Source: JACOVP01 sp035289145 | Lineage (GTDB): Archaea; Nanobdellota; Nanobdellia; SCGC-AAA011-G17; UBA489 | Assembly (NCBI GenBank): GCA_035289145.1 | Contig: DATDXZ010000075.1 | Coordinates: 1-6,071, forward strand | Direction: 5' to 3' | Length of the DNA stretch: 6,071 nucleotides | Shown: positions 1 to 5,880 of the stretch, piece after piece | How positions within the stretch are numbered: position 1 is the stretch's first letter | How the letters are laid out: each line of letters starts with the position of its first letter | The notes under the pieces: generated by a model | What the model was told of the DNA's origin: nothing | The model's database searches: none | The model's input: only the letters and a program-made list of their open reading frames with translations | Program-made: the position numbers and the translations under genes

Positions 1-1
1 C

Positions 2-1144
2 TTGTTTAGCCAGGGGCAATTATTGAGCGATGATCTCAAAGAAAAAATTTCTATAAAAAATCCTCTAGAAGCTTTCAAAGGATTAATCTATAAAAATTAC
101 GGCAATTTTAACAATCCTGATGTTGTAGAGAAGGAACCGCAAAAAGGCATTCAAATTTTAACCTTCGCGACCAATGAAGTCTTTAAAGAAGACAAGCCTG
201 TGCAGATAGATGCCAAAGTACAAGTCGATGGATTTTATAACCCTGAAACGCAACGCTATGAAGAACAGAATATTGCCTTTTCCTGCTATCAAGAAGATAA
301 CAAAGGAAATAAAATTCCTAATACTGACGGCACTATTTATATTCAAGATAAACCAAGCAATTCCATCCATATTACTCCTGAACAAGCAGAACGCGCCACT
401 ATTCACTATGTCTCTTGCAGATATCCACAAGGCATGGAGATTAAGTATACTGGAACGCCGGTCACAGGAACTTTGGCAGGCGTAGAAGAGGGAGTTGAAG
501 TTGGCAATAGAATTGTCACGAAGAAACGAATAGTTATGGAAGCAACAACAAACATGCTGCAGATCGCAGGCATTAAATTATGGACTGTGGAAGACATTAA
601 TGCTCCAGAAGACATCACCCAAGTTGTGAATGATCCTACCTTAGACACTGATGGCAGAAGCAAAACTCAATGTAAACGCGGATGCAGCGGTCCTTACTTC
701 CTTACTCTCAGCACTGGAGTTATGCCTATCACAGAACTTAAATCTCCTATCATCAGAGTTTCTTTCTTGAAAAACGCTAACCGCTTCGGCGCTATCGCAA
801 AGTTGAATAGTCTACGTATTATCTTCCCTGAATCATTAGGAGTCACACTAGGTATAGAAGGCGAGCAAACTATCTGCGACTTTGATGGTCAAAACATTCA
901 AATGACTTTGAAAGATGAAGCCTTGAAACAGATGAATACACAACTGACTAATCAACTGAGCATTACTGACGCGACACAGTTGCCTTCTCTTCCAGACTTC
1001 CAATGCAGTTATACTGTTGGGCAACCTTTAGAGAAATTAGGCTTCCATGAAGTGACTGCGCGAGCAGATTATACATTTGTCATCCGCAAACGCGGCTTGG
1101 TTGATCTGTATAAAGAAAAAACGCTCTCTGGAGGATTGACTTAA
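2..1144 (+). CDS. Putative secreted/cell-surface protein, 5'-truncated by the window edge
   Basis: The reading frame is open from the first complete codon, a TTG at base 2, to TAA at 1142-1144. That TTG is probably an internal Leu codon, so the true N-terminus and any signal peptide lie outside the window. The visible 380 residues are hydrophilic, beta-rich and lack a membrane helix. Cysteines occur at 95, 139, 224, 228, 292 and 335 (visible numbering); C95/C139 sit in SCYQ and SCRYP contexts and C224/C228 form CKRGC. Such cysteines suggest disulfides in an exported protein. The last ~130 residues (IIRVSFLKNA, then TICDFD, FQCSYT, ARADYTFVI) resemble the C-terminal module of the two lipoproteins downstream, so all three may be related. 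The next gene starts one base after this stop, indicating co-transcription. I do not recognise a named family; surface location is inferred from its neighbours and cysteines. Confidence 0.8.
   Translation: MFSQGQLLSDDLKEKISIKNPLEAFKGLIYKNYGNFNNPDVVEKEPQKGIQILTFATNEVFKEDKPVQIDAKVQVDGFYNPETQRYEEQNIAFSCYQEDNKGNKIPNTDGTIYIQDKPSNSIHITPEQAERATIHYVSCRYPQGMEIKYTGTPVTGTLAGVEEGVEVGNRIVTKKRIVMEATTNMLQIAGIKLWTVEDINAPEDITQVVNDPTLDTDGRSKTQCKRGCSGPYFLTLSTGVMPITELKSPIIRVSFLKNANRFGAIAKLNSLRIIFPESLGVTLGIEGEQTICDFDGQNIQMTLKDEALKQMNTQLTNQLSITDATQLPSLPDFQCSYTVGQPLEKLGFHEVTARADYTFVIRKRGLVDLYKEKTLSGGLT
1130..1134 (+). promoter_or_regulatory. Shine-Dalgarno sequence GGAGG for the TTG-start lipoprotein gene
   Basis: GGAGG lies inside the last codons of the upstream gene, with 11 bases between it and TTG at 1146. 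The spacing is somewhat long, but this is the only good ribosome site near the point where the signal peptide begins, and it supports TTG as the start. Confidence 0.55.
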
Positions 1145-1145
1145 A

Positions 1146-2195
1146 TTGCGCTATCTTCCTTTTTTCCTGCTTCTTGTACTTCTTAATGGATGCGCTAGTC
1201 TTCAGCTTCCTACGAAAGACACCAAAGATCCTGTAGGCCAAGGCACTGCATTCACAGGCATTATTGGCGGTAAAGGTTTTCAAGTTGGGTTTGTCCCTAA
1301 TAATCCACCTTTGAATAAAATTGATGGACCTTTCGGCGTAGCTATCAAGTTTTTTAATTTCAATGCTGAGCCTGTGACTCTTGATTCTTTTTCCGTCCGC
1401 AGCTCAGGACAATATTCTGGATTCCCACAATTTGATGATGAATCTATTACCATTGAAGGCGCACTCATCCGCGAGACTGCCAGAGGACCACAACTCTTAG
1501 GACCTGGCATAGAATTTACTTATCAAGGGCAAGCTAGCAGACAACGCGATGGCAGCCTGCATTATGGAGACTTTCAATTTAGCGATATACAACCCGGATC
1601 AGGCACTACTTTCTTTGTTGACATGCTGATTCAAGACTATCTTGCAAAATCTTATTTTCAATTCTGTGCTCTAGATCTTGGATCAACTGTTCCTCTAGGC
1701 GGATGTCCAACAACACAAACTATTTCCGGGAATCAACTAGGATTTTCTTATGAATTTGATCCTGTGACTGTGACTACTATTGTCCGCACTCTTTCCAGCA
1801 CCCGAGACGCTGTCCGCATCACTTTAGACATTACCATTGAAGACCGCTCTGAGAAGCAAGCACGCATCTCTTCTGGAAGCGCCTTTGAACGCGGACAAAT
1901 CCCTTTACAAGATGGACAACAACAATTTTTCTTTGAATTAGAACCTACCACAGGCAGAGATATTTCCTTTACATGCAGCAGCGAGCAAGAACGTTTATCA
2001 GCAGGCAAGACTGGATCTTTCTTAACACTTGTTCTTCAAAACAGCAAAGCACAGATTCGCTGCACTGGTTATGATTCCTTACTTGAGGAACGCAAGGATT
2101 ACCAATATCAAATTACTCTTCGCTACCCCTATGAACAGACTGTTTCCACTTCCTATATTCCTATTCGCGCAGACTTACAACAACCCTTTAGCTAG
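1146..2195 (+). CDS. Putative surface lipoprotein (paralogue A)
   Basis: 349 residues. The start is TTG at 1146, chosen because it opens directly onto a signal peptide (MRYLPFFLLLVLLNGC) with lipobox LNGC and lipidation Cys at 16. GGAGG lies upstream and the preceding stop is one base away. The mature protein would be membrane-anchored outside the cell. After a short linker come FQVGFVPNNPP (45-55), a beta-rich domain, a cysteine pair C174/C187, then a second beta-rich module (VRITLDITIEDR near 223-234) with C277/C306 and a terminal DYQYQITLRYPY segment. The same landmarks recur in the same order in the lipoprotein at 2246, so the two are paralogues. No catalytic motif is visible. Paired cysteines and Ig-like strand patterns suggest a structural, adhesive or binding role, but that is inference. 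A T6 run follows the stop, so the transcript may end there. Confidence 0.87.
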   Translation: MRYLPFFLLLVLLNGCASLQLPTKDTKDPVGQGTAFTGIIGGKGFQVGFVPNNPPLNKIDGPFGVAIKFFNFNAEPVTLDSFSVRSSGQYSGFPQFDDESITIEGALIRETARGPQLLGPGIEFTYQGQASRQRDGSLHYGDFQFSDIQPGSGTTFFVDMLIQDYLAKSYFQFCALDLGSTVPLGGCPTTQTISGNQLGFSYEFDPVTVTTIVRTLSSTRDAVRITLDITIEDRSEKQARISSGSAFERGQIPLQDGQQQFFFELEPTTGRDISFTCSSEQERLSAGKTGSFLTLVLQNSKAQIRCTGYDSLLEERKDYQYQITLRYPYEQTVSTSYIPIRADLQQPFS

Positions 2196-2201
2196 TTTTT
2201 T
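2196..2201 (+). terminator. Possible oligo-T terminator after the first surface-protein unit
   Basis: Six T residues immediately follow the TAG stop, with no clear hairpin. Archaeal RNA polymerase can terminate at T-rich tracts. The next gene has its own TATA-like box 13 bases further on, which fits a transcript boundary here. Confidence 0.4.
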
Positions 2202-2214
2202 CTCTGTCGTTAGG

Positions 2215-2222
2215 TTTAAATA
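2215..2222 (+). promoter_or_regulatory. Archaeal TATA-like box (TTTAAATA), probably giving a leaderless mRNA
   Basis: TTTAAATA spans positions -31 to -24 relative to the A of ATG at 2246. That is the usual distance from an archaeal TATA box to the transcription start, so the mRNA would begin at or near the start codon. No Shine-Dalgarno sequence lies in the intervening bases, which agrees with leaderless translation. Confidence 0.5.
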
Positions 2223-2245
2223 ATAGAAGAATCACTACTCATTCA

Positions 2246-3187
2246 ATGAAAAGAGGCATAGTATTCCTAAGTCTTCTAGTGTTTGTTTTAGCAGGATGCC
2301 AAGGAGGACAACAGACTACCAATGCTGATTCTCCCTTTATCGGAGGAACGCAAGCTGTTGAAGTAGCGTTTGTTCCCAATGAACCTCCAGCACGTGTCTT
2401 GGACAGCGGACAAGAAACTTTTTTTATCACACTCTTGTTGAAGAATGGAGGAGAATTTACTGTTCCTAGAAATGGACTTATTGCTTCTTTAAGCGGACTA
2501 CCCCAAAAATCTTTTAATATCCGCTCTTTAAATGTTGTCAATGACAAAGAAATTTCTGGAGCCACCAAAGATGCCGCTTTAGTCCAACCTGGAGGCGAAG
2601 AACTCTTAGAATTTGGCGAAGCTAAATATACTATTGATATTCCTGCATCATTCACTACACAACTACGCGCTGACATCTGCTATACTTACCAAACCAAAGC
2701 AGTTGCTAATCTCTGCTTGAAGAAGAATGTAGTTTCCAGAACCACTGTGAATGATGTGTGTGATGTGAATGTCCCTAGCGTAGCGATCCATAATTCTGCA
2801 GGACCCATTCAGTCTACTGATTTACGACAAACTTCTGTCGGAGCGAACAGAGTCAAAGTCACTTTCAAAGTCAAGAATGTAGGCACTGGAGCTGTCTACC
2901 AGCCAAGCGCATTCACTAACATTTGTGCAGGACAAGACACTCTCAAAGACATGGTCAAAGTTACGCTGACTTCACCTGAACTAGCCTTTACTGTCCAATG
3001 CAGCCAACTCAACAATCAAAACAGCGGTATCGTTCGCCTAGTGAACAAAGAGAAAGATATTACCTGTACAATTGATACCACTGGATTGCAAGATGTTACC
3101 TTCCAGAACTTATTACTCTTGCAGATGGATTATATGTATAGAACTGCAGTAGTCACCCAATTGACTGTAGATAATGCAGTTGCTTAA
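2246..3187 (+). CDS. Putative surface lipoprotein (paralogue B)
   Basis: 313 residues from ATG. The N-terminus is a lipoprotein signal peptide (MKRGIVFLSLLVFVLAGC) with lipobox LAGC and lipidation Cys at 18, followed by a Gly/Gln/Thr-rich linker. Next come VEVAFVPNEPP (38-48), a beta-rich domain, C145/C157 in a CYTYQ...LCLKK segment, C172, then NRVKVTFKVKNVGTGAVY (201-218), which looks like a CARDB/Ig-like strand pair. C227, C252 and C274 and a terminal QMDYMYRTAVV stretch complete it. FVPNEPP, the C-x11-C pair, the SAF tripeptide and the late cysteine pair line up with the lipoprotein gene just upstream, showing duplication. It has its own TATA-like box and no ribosome site, so it is probably leaderless. 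A four-helix membrane protein follows after one base. Function is unknown; an extracellular binding or structural role is inferred. Confidence 0.88.
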   Translation: MKRGIVFLSLLVFVLAGCQGGQQTTNADSPFIGGTQAVEVAFVPNEPPARVLDSGQETFFITLLLKNGGEFTVPRNGLIASLSGLPQKSFNIRSLNVVNDKEISGATKDAALVQPGGEELLEFGEAKYTIDIPASFTTQLRADICYTYQTKAVANLCLKKNVVSRTTVNDVCDVNVPSVAIHNSAGPIQSTDLRQTSVGANRVKVTFKVKNVGTGAVYQPSAFTNICAGQDTLKDMVKVTLTSPELAFTVQCSQLNNQNSGIVRLVNKEKDITCTIDTTGLQDVTFQNLLLLQMDYMYRTAVVTQLTVDNAVA

Positions 3188-3188
3188 A

Positions 3189-3632
3189 ATGAAAAAAGAA
3201 AAATTAAAAGGATTGCGTGTTTTATCCATCTATTTTTATCTAGCAGCATGTTTTTATCTTCTTACTGCGTTTATATTTTTACCTTATTTTTTCCTTGGTG
3301 CTCCTTTTTTTATTAAATTTATTGATGCTCTTTTTAATATTAGTACTACTCTAATGCTAGAATCTTTACTAATACCATTTTTTAATATAAATGACTCATT
3401 TCTTATACTTCGTATATCATTGGTTATTTTAGCTCTATTTTTTATTCTTGTTGGAATATACATCTCTCAGCAAAAGTATTGGGCTAAGATTATCGCTATT
3501 CTCTTCTCAATAGCGAGCCTTTTTACCATAATTTATTTCCCATCTTCTCTTACTAGAAATTCCTTTACTTTTCTTCATTTGATTGTTAATTTTTTAATAC
3601 TTTACTATCTCTTTTTTAAGGTAAAAACTTAA
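3189..3632 (+). CDS. Small four-helix integral membrane protein of unknown function
   Basis: 147 residues from ATG at 3189, one base after the previous stop. An in-frame ATG at 3174 would add MQLLK and overlap the upstream gene by 14 bases; I prefer 3189 because it gives a basic leader (MKKEKLKGLR), but neither start has a clear ribosome site. The protein is very rich in Phe, Leu and Ile. Likely transmembrane helices are about 11-35, 72-93, 99-117 and 126-143. A less hydrophobic stretch (40-70) after helix 1 may be an amphipathic or re-entrant segment. The GIYISQQKYWAKIIAILF region resembles the loop between helices in many small four-helix prokaryotic membrane proteins, but I cannot assign a family. 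The gene is visibly richer in AT than the lipoprotein genes, mostly because of Phe, Ile and Leu codons. Co-transcription suggests it works in the envelope, perhaps alongside paralogue B. Confidence 0.8.
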   Translation: MKKEKLKGLRVLSIYFYLAACFYLLTAFIFLPYFFLGAPFFIKFIDALFNISTTLMLESLLIPFFNINDSFLILRISLVILALFFILVGIYISQQKYWAKIIAILFSIASLFTIIYFPSSLTRNSFTFLHLIVNFLILYYLFFKVKT

Positions 3633-3646
3633 TAATTTACACAATC

Positions 3647-3654
3647 TTTAATAA
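3647..3654 (+). promoter_or_regulatory. TATA-like box (TTTAATAA) upstream of the EndoQ gene, probably leaderless
   Basis: TTTAATAA covers -29 to -22 relative to ATG at 3676. The bases just before the start are pyrimidine-rich (TTTATCTCTCTCTT) and contain no Shine-Dalgarno sequence, which fits a leaderless mRNA. A second weak candidate, TTAATAAT at 3629-3636, would give a leader of about 20 bases without a ribosome site, so I prefer the closer one. Confidence 0.42.
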
Positions 3655-3675
3655 CACTGTCTTTATCTCTCTCTT

Positions 3676-4920
3676 ATGCACATTATAGGTGATTTTCATA
3701 TTCATGGACGATATGCTCAGGCTTGCAGTAAAAAGACTACTTTAGAAGATCTCGAACGGAATGCACGCATTAAAGGTTTACATATTCTTGGTACTGGCGA
3801 TGCACAACATCCACTTTGGCATAAAGAAATAACTTCAAAATTAACAGAAGATAAAAATGGTATTCTTTGGTCTAAAACAAAATTTCCCTTTATTTGGCAG
3901 ACAGAAATTAGTCTAATGTATTCCCAAGGTGGAAGAGGAAGAAGAATTCATCATGTAGTTTTATTCCCTAATGGTGAAGTTGTCAAACAATTTATCGATG
4001 CATTGTTAAAAAAAGGCAGGATTGATTATGATGGTCGACCAATCTTTGGTATGAGCAGCATTGAATTTCTTGATATGTTACGCAGCATTAGTTCAGATAT
4101 AGAAGTAATACCTGGGCATGCATGGACATCGTTTTTCGGCATACTTGGAAGCAAATCTGGTTTTGATTCTGTTGAGGAATGTTTTCAAGAACGCGCGAAA
4201 TATATTCATGCAATTGAAAGTGGAATTAGCAGCGACCCTGCAATGAATTGGAGAATTTCTAGTTTAGATAAATACAATATTGTTAGTTTTTCAGATCCTC
4301 ATTCTTCACATCCTTGGAGACTCGGGAGAGAAGCAACGATTTTTGATTTGAAACAATTGACTTACAAATATATTTTATCCGCGATTCGAACTGGCGTTGG
4401 ATTGAAAGGGACAATTGAAACTCCTCCTGAATATGGAAAATATCATTTTGACGGTCATAGAACATGCGGCGTGACGATGGCTCCCGCTGAATCTAGAAAA
4501 TTAAATAAACAATGCCCAAAATGCAAGCAAGAAATGACTATTGGCGTTGAGTATAGAGTTGAACAATTAGCAGATCGACCGGTTGGCTATGTCAAACCTA
4601 ATGCTCCTTTTTTTCATTCATTGATTCCCCTGCATGAACTTCTTGGATCAGTCTATAATATTAAATTGATGACGTCGAAGAAGTTGACAGCACTTTACCA
4701 ACAACTCATTGGGAAATTTGGCACTGAATATAATGTCTTACTGGAAGCACCTGAGCAAGCCTTGGCACAAGTAGTTGATCCTGTTGTAGTTCAAGTGATT
4801 CTCAAAAATCGAGCAAAAGACCTTCGCTTACAACCAGGCTACGACGGGGTTTATGGCACTATTCTTCTGGATACAACGTCTCCAAAACCTAAAAAACAAG
4901 CCTCTTTGACTGATTTTTAA
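3676..4920 (+). CDS. endoQ: Endonuclease Q-like PHP-domain DNA repair nuclease
   Basis: 414 residues, close to the usual length of archaeal EndoQ. Family members nick DNA 5' of deaminated bases (uracil, hypoxanthine, xanthine) and abasic sites. An N-terminal PHP domain (about 1-220) carries likely metal ligands: H8/H10 in DFHIH, D42 and H45 in GTGDAQHP, E77, H92/H93, H148 in PGHAW, and D207/H209 in SDPHSSHPWRLG. A zinc-binding segment follows, with H261, C264 and CPKC (280-283), leading into GVEYRVEQLADRP (290-302), a typical EndoQ stretch. A helical C-terminal domain comes next. The protein ends exactly in QASLTDF (408-414), a PCNA-interacting (PIP) motif; EndoQ of Thermococcales is known to bind PCNA. 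All key residues are present, so it is probably active. It appears monocistronic, with its own promoter, and converges on the toxin-antitoxin genes. The identification rests on motif recall, not alignment. Confidence 0.87.
   Translation: MHIIGDFHIHGRYAQACSKKTTLEDLERNARIKGLHILGTGDAQHPLWHKEITSKLTEDKNGILWSKTKFPFIWQTEISLMYSQGGRGRRIHHVVLFPNGEVVKQFIDALLKKGRIDYDGRPIFGMSSIEFLDMLRSISSDIEVIPGHAWTSFFGILGSKSGFDSVEECFQERAKYIHAIESGISSDPAMNWRISSLDKYNIVSFSDPHSSHPWRLGREATIFDLKQLTYKYILSAIRTGVGLKGTIETPPEYGKYHFDGHRTCGVTMAPAESRKLNKQCPKCKQEMTIGVEYRVEQLADRPVGYVKPNAPFFHSLIPLHELLGSVYNIKLMTSKKLTALYQQLIGKFGTEYNVLLEAPEQALAQVVDPVVVQVILKNRAKDLRLQPGYDGVYGTILLDTTSPKPKKQASLTDF
4891..4896 (-). terminator. Possible oligo-T terminator for the antitoxin transcript, inside the EndoQ 3' end
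   Basis: On the minus strand this reads T6, about 40 bases beyond the antitoxin stop, with a further T4 at 4884-4887. It is the nearest minus-strand T-tract after the operon, so the minus transcript probably extends into EndoQ codons for its C-terminal tail. Confidence 0.28.
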
Positions 4921-4932
4921 TTATTGTTTTTT
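4914..4932 (+). terminator. T-rich terminator region between the convergent EndoQ and antitoxin genes
   Basis: T5 at 4914-4918, overlapping the EndoQ stop, and T6 at 4927-4932 form a T-rich tract in the 15-base gap and its edge. No hairpin is evident. Such tracts can end archaeal transcripts. Confidence 0.4.
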
Positions 4933-4935
4933 CAT

Positions 4936-5265
4936 TTATTTCCATATTTTCTTCAAATTCTTTAATCCTGACTCATAGTCTTTCATTGTTAGATTTAATT
5001 CAATGCCTTCCTCTCTCAGCACTTCTAAGAATTCTCCTATATACAAATCCGCGAATTTTACCGCTCCCTCTAAAGAGAGCTCTCCCTTTCTGTATAATTC
5101 TATGGCACTTTCTTTTTTATCTTCCTCTACTCCTTTTTTTAAGAGTTTACGCAATGCTGTTGATTTATCTATCTGGAACTTTCTACTTATTTTTTTTATA
5201 TAATCTAGACTTTCCTTATCCATTCTTGTACTTACAGTGACCAGCATTTCTTGATTTTTTTTCAT
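4936..5265 (-). CDS. Antitoxin: ribbon-helix-helix N-terminus joined to a UPF0175-like domain
   Basis: 109 residues, starting at the ATG that overlaps the toxin stop (ATGA, 5262-5265) with AAGGAG seven bases upstream. Residues 8-48 fit a ribbon-helix-helix fold: a short strand (LVTVSTRMD), helix 1 (KESLDYIKKISRKF) and helix 2 after the turn (IDKSTALRKLLKKGVEE). Such proteins dimerise and bind operator DNA. Residues 53-92 (SAIELYRKGELSLEGAVKFA, then IGEFLEVLREEGIELNL) match the UPF0175 pattern, whose members pair with DUF3368 PIN toxins. Here the partner is the gene directly upstream. The C-terminal part is expected to bind and neutralise the nuclease while the N-terminal part represses the operon, a role inferred from families. 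The ATG is followed by a Lys-rich hexapeptide before M7, an unlikely alternative start. Gene order is reversed relative to the common antitoxin-first layout. Confidence 0.83.
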   Translation of the reverse strand: MKKNQEMLVTVSTRMDKESLDYIKKISRKFQIDKSTALRKLLKKGVEEDKKESAIELYRKGELSLEGAVKFADLYIGEFLEVLREEGIELNLTMKDYESGLKNLKKIWK

Positions 5266-5780
5266 GGTTGTTCTCCTTGTATTTTGTGCATAGCTTTGAA
5301 AATAATATCAGATTTATATCGTCCTTCATTTGCTAATGTCTCTAGCATTTGTACCCCCTTACTCTTACTAATGAGACCTTTTTCAAATGACTGTGTCACA
5401 AATGCCACACTTCCCGACGTTGGAATATTTAGAGCATTACAAGTATTGATAGCAAATCTATCATCAGTGGCAAGCAAGTCTGCTTTTTCTTGTTGAAATA
5501 AAATTATAGCTTCTGCTTCTCCCCTTTCTATCTTAAATGATTCCATAATAGTATTCACTTGTATTTTCTCCTCTACTTTTTTTACTCTGATTTGATTCTT
5601 CTTTACTTTTTCTTCTAATTTGAAGGCATCTGGGTATTTTTTTATTTTACCTTTCTCTATTGCTTCGATTTGGACTTCTTCTGGAATCACCCATGTCATG
5701 TTTTGCTTTACGAGTGTTTCGAGCAGTCCTATTTTTTCTAGCAATATTAATGATGAAGCATCAGCCACGATTATAATCAT
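5262..5780 (-). CDS. PIN-domain toxin, DUF3368-type (VapC-like ribonuclease)
   Basis: 172 residues from ATG at 5780. The start is fixed because the first PIN strand and its catalytic Asp follow at once (IIIVADASSLILLEKIGLL, D7). Other expected acidic residues are E39 (VQIEAIEKG), E88 in GEAEAI, and D106/D107 in LLATDDRFA. That set forms the Mg-dependent active site of PIN nucleases, so the enzyme looks intact. The C-terminal part (GLISKSKGVQMLETLANEGR and the final helix to HKIQGE) matches the DUF3368 tail. Known PIN toxins cut tRNA, rRNA or mRNA; the target here cannot be read from sequence. The stretch 43-80 is unusually Lys/Glu-rich and may be a longer helical insert. It overlaps the downstream antitoxin by ATGA, so the pair is translationally linked. 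Its mRNA is probably leaderless, from a TATA box 22-29 bases before ATG. Confidence 0.85.
   Translation of the reverse strand: MIIIVADASSLILLEKIGLLETLVKQNMTWVIPEEVQIEAIEKGKIKKYPDAFKLEEKVKKNQIRVKKVEEKIQVNTIMESFKIERGEAEAIILFQQEKADLLATDDRFAINTCNALNIPTSGSVAFVTQSFEKGLISKSKGVQMLETLANEGRYKSDIIFKAMHKIQGEQP
5273..5278 (-). promoter_or_regulatory. Shine-Dalgarno sequence AAGGAG for the antitoxin
   Basis: On the minus strand AAGGAG lies seven bases before the antitoxin ATG, inside the last codons of the toxin gene. It is a near-ideal ribosome site and fixes the antitoxin start at 5265. The toxin has no such site, so the antitoxin may be translated independently and more strongly. Confidence 0.75.
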
Positions 5781-5783
5781 ATG

Positions 5784-5800
5784 ACAATGTATACAATGTA
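5784..5800 (+). repeat. Tandem direct repeat ACAATGTA x2, candidate toxin-antitoxin operator
   Basis: ACAATGTA occurs at 5784-5791 and again at 5793-5800, a nine-base period. The junction contains the perfect palindrome TGTATACA (5788-5795). The repeats lie between the toxin TATA box and its start codon, where a bound ribbon-helix-helix antitoxin would block transcription. Such proteins often bind short repeats of this size; the assignment is inference. Confidence 0.5.
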
Positions 5801-5801
5801 A

Positions 5802-5809
5802 TATATAAA
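5802..5809 (-). promoter_or_regulatory. TATA box (TTTATATA) for the toxin-antitoxin operon, leaderless start
   Basis: On the minus strand TTTATATA covers -29 to -22 relative to the toxin ATG, preceded by an A-rich stretch that could serve as a TFB recognition element. This distance puts the transcript start at or next to the ATG. No Shine-Dalgarno sequence is present. Confidence 0.62.
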
Positions 5810-5830
5810 TGTTTTGTTTTATTTGAACGG

Positions 5831-5846
5831 CGAAAAGCTTATATAT
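5831..5846 (+). promoter_or_regulatory. BRE plus TATA box for the rightward gene at 5888
   Basis: CGAAAA (5831-5836) followed by TTATATAT (5839-5846) is a textbook archaeal BRE/TATA arrangement. The transcript would start near 5868-5870, leaving a leader of about 20 bases that includes AAGGAG. It stands back-to-back with the toxin promoter, the two TATA boxes being about 30 bases apart. Confidence 0.62.
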
Positions 5847-5874
5847 ATGTCATAACTGTCTGATAGTAACAAAT

Positions 5875-5880
5875 AAGGAG
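5875..5880 (+). promoter_or_regulatory. Shine-Dalgarno sequence AAGGAG for the gene at 5888
   Basis: AAGGAG lies seven bases before ATG at 5888. The identical hexamer and spacing occur before the antitoxin start. It decides the start of the right-edge gene. Confidence 0.72.

Noticed and set aside
2..4. TTG at base 2 as a true start codon of the first gene
   Set aside because: No signal peptide follows, although both related neighbours have one, and the frame is open to the window edge; an internal Leu codon is more likely.
158..663. Overlapping open frames on both strands inside the first gene
   Set aside because: They are shadows of the long 5'-truncated frame, which is continuous over 1.1 kb and followed by a coupled gene.
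2239..2676. 145-codon minus-strand open frame opposite the second lipoprotein gene
   Set aside because: It mirrors a gene with a clear signal peptide and paralogue, has no promoter or ribosome site, and its product is low in recognisable structure.
3174..3188. ATG at 3174 as start of the membrane protein, overlapping the upstream lipoprotein gene
   Set aside because: It adds only MQLLK and has no ribosome site; ATG at 3189 gives a basic leader and one-base spacing. It cannot be fully excluded.
3676..4920. PHP protein as a histidinol phosphatase or DNA polymerase-associated PHP domain
   Set aside because: The zinc-binding insert, the VEQLADRP stretch, the length of 414 residues and the C-terminal PIP box fit Endonuclease Q and not those families.
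4986..5496. Plus-strand open frames across the toxin-antitoxin region
   Set aside because: They lie opposite genes with recognisable RHH, UPF0175 and PIN motifs and have no start signals of their own.
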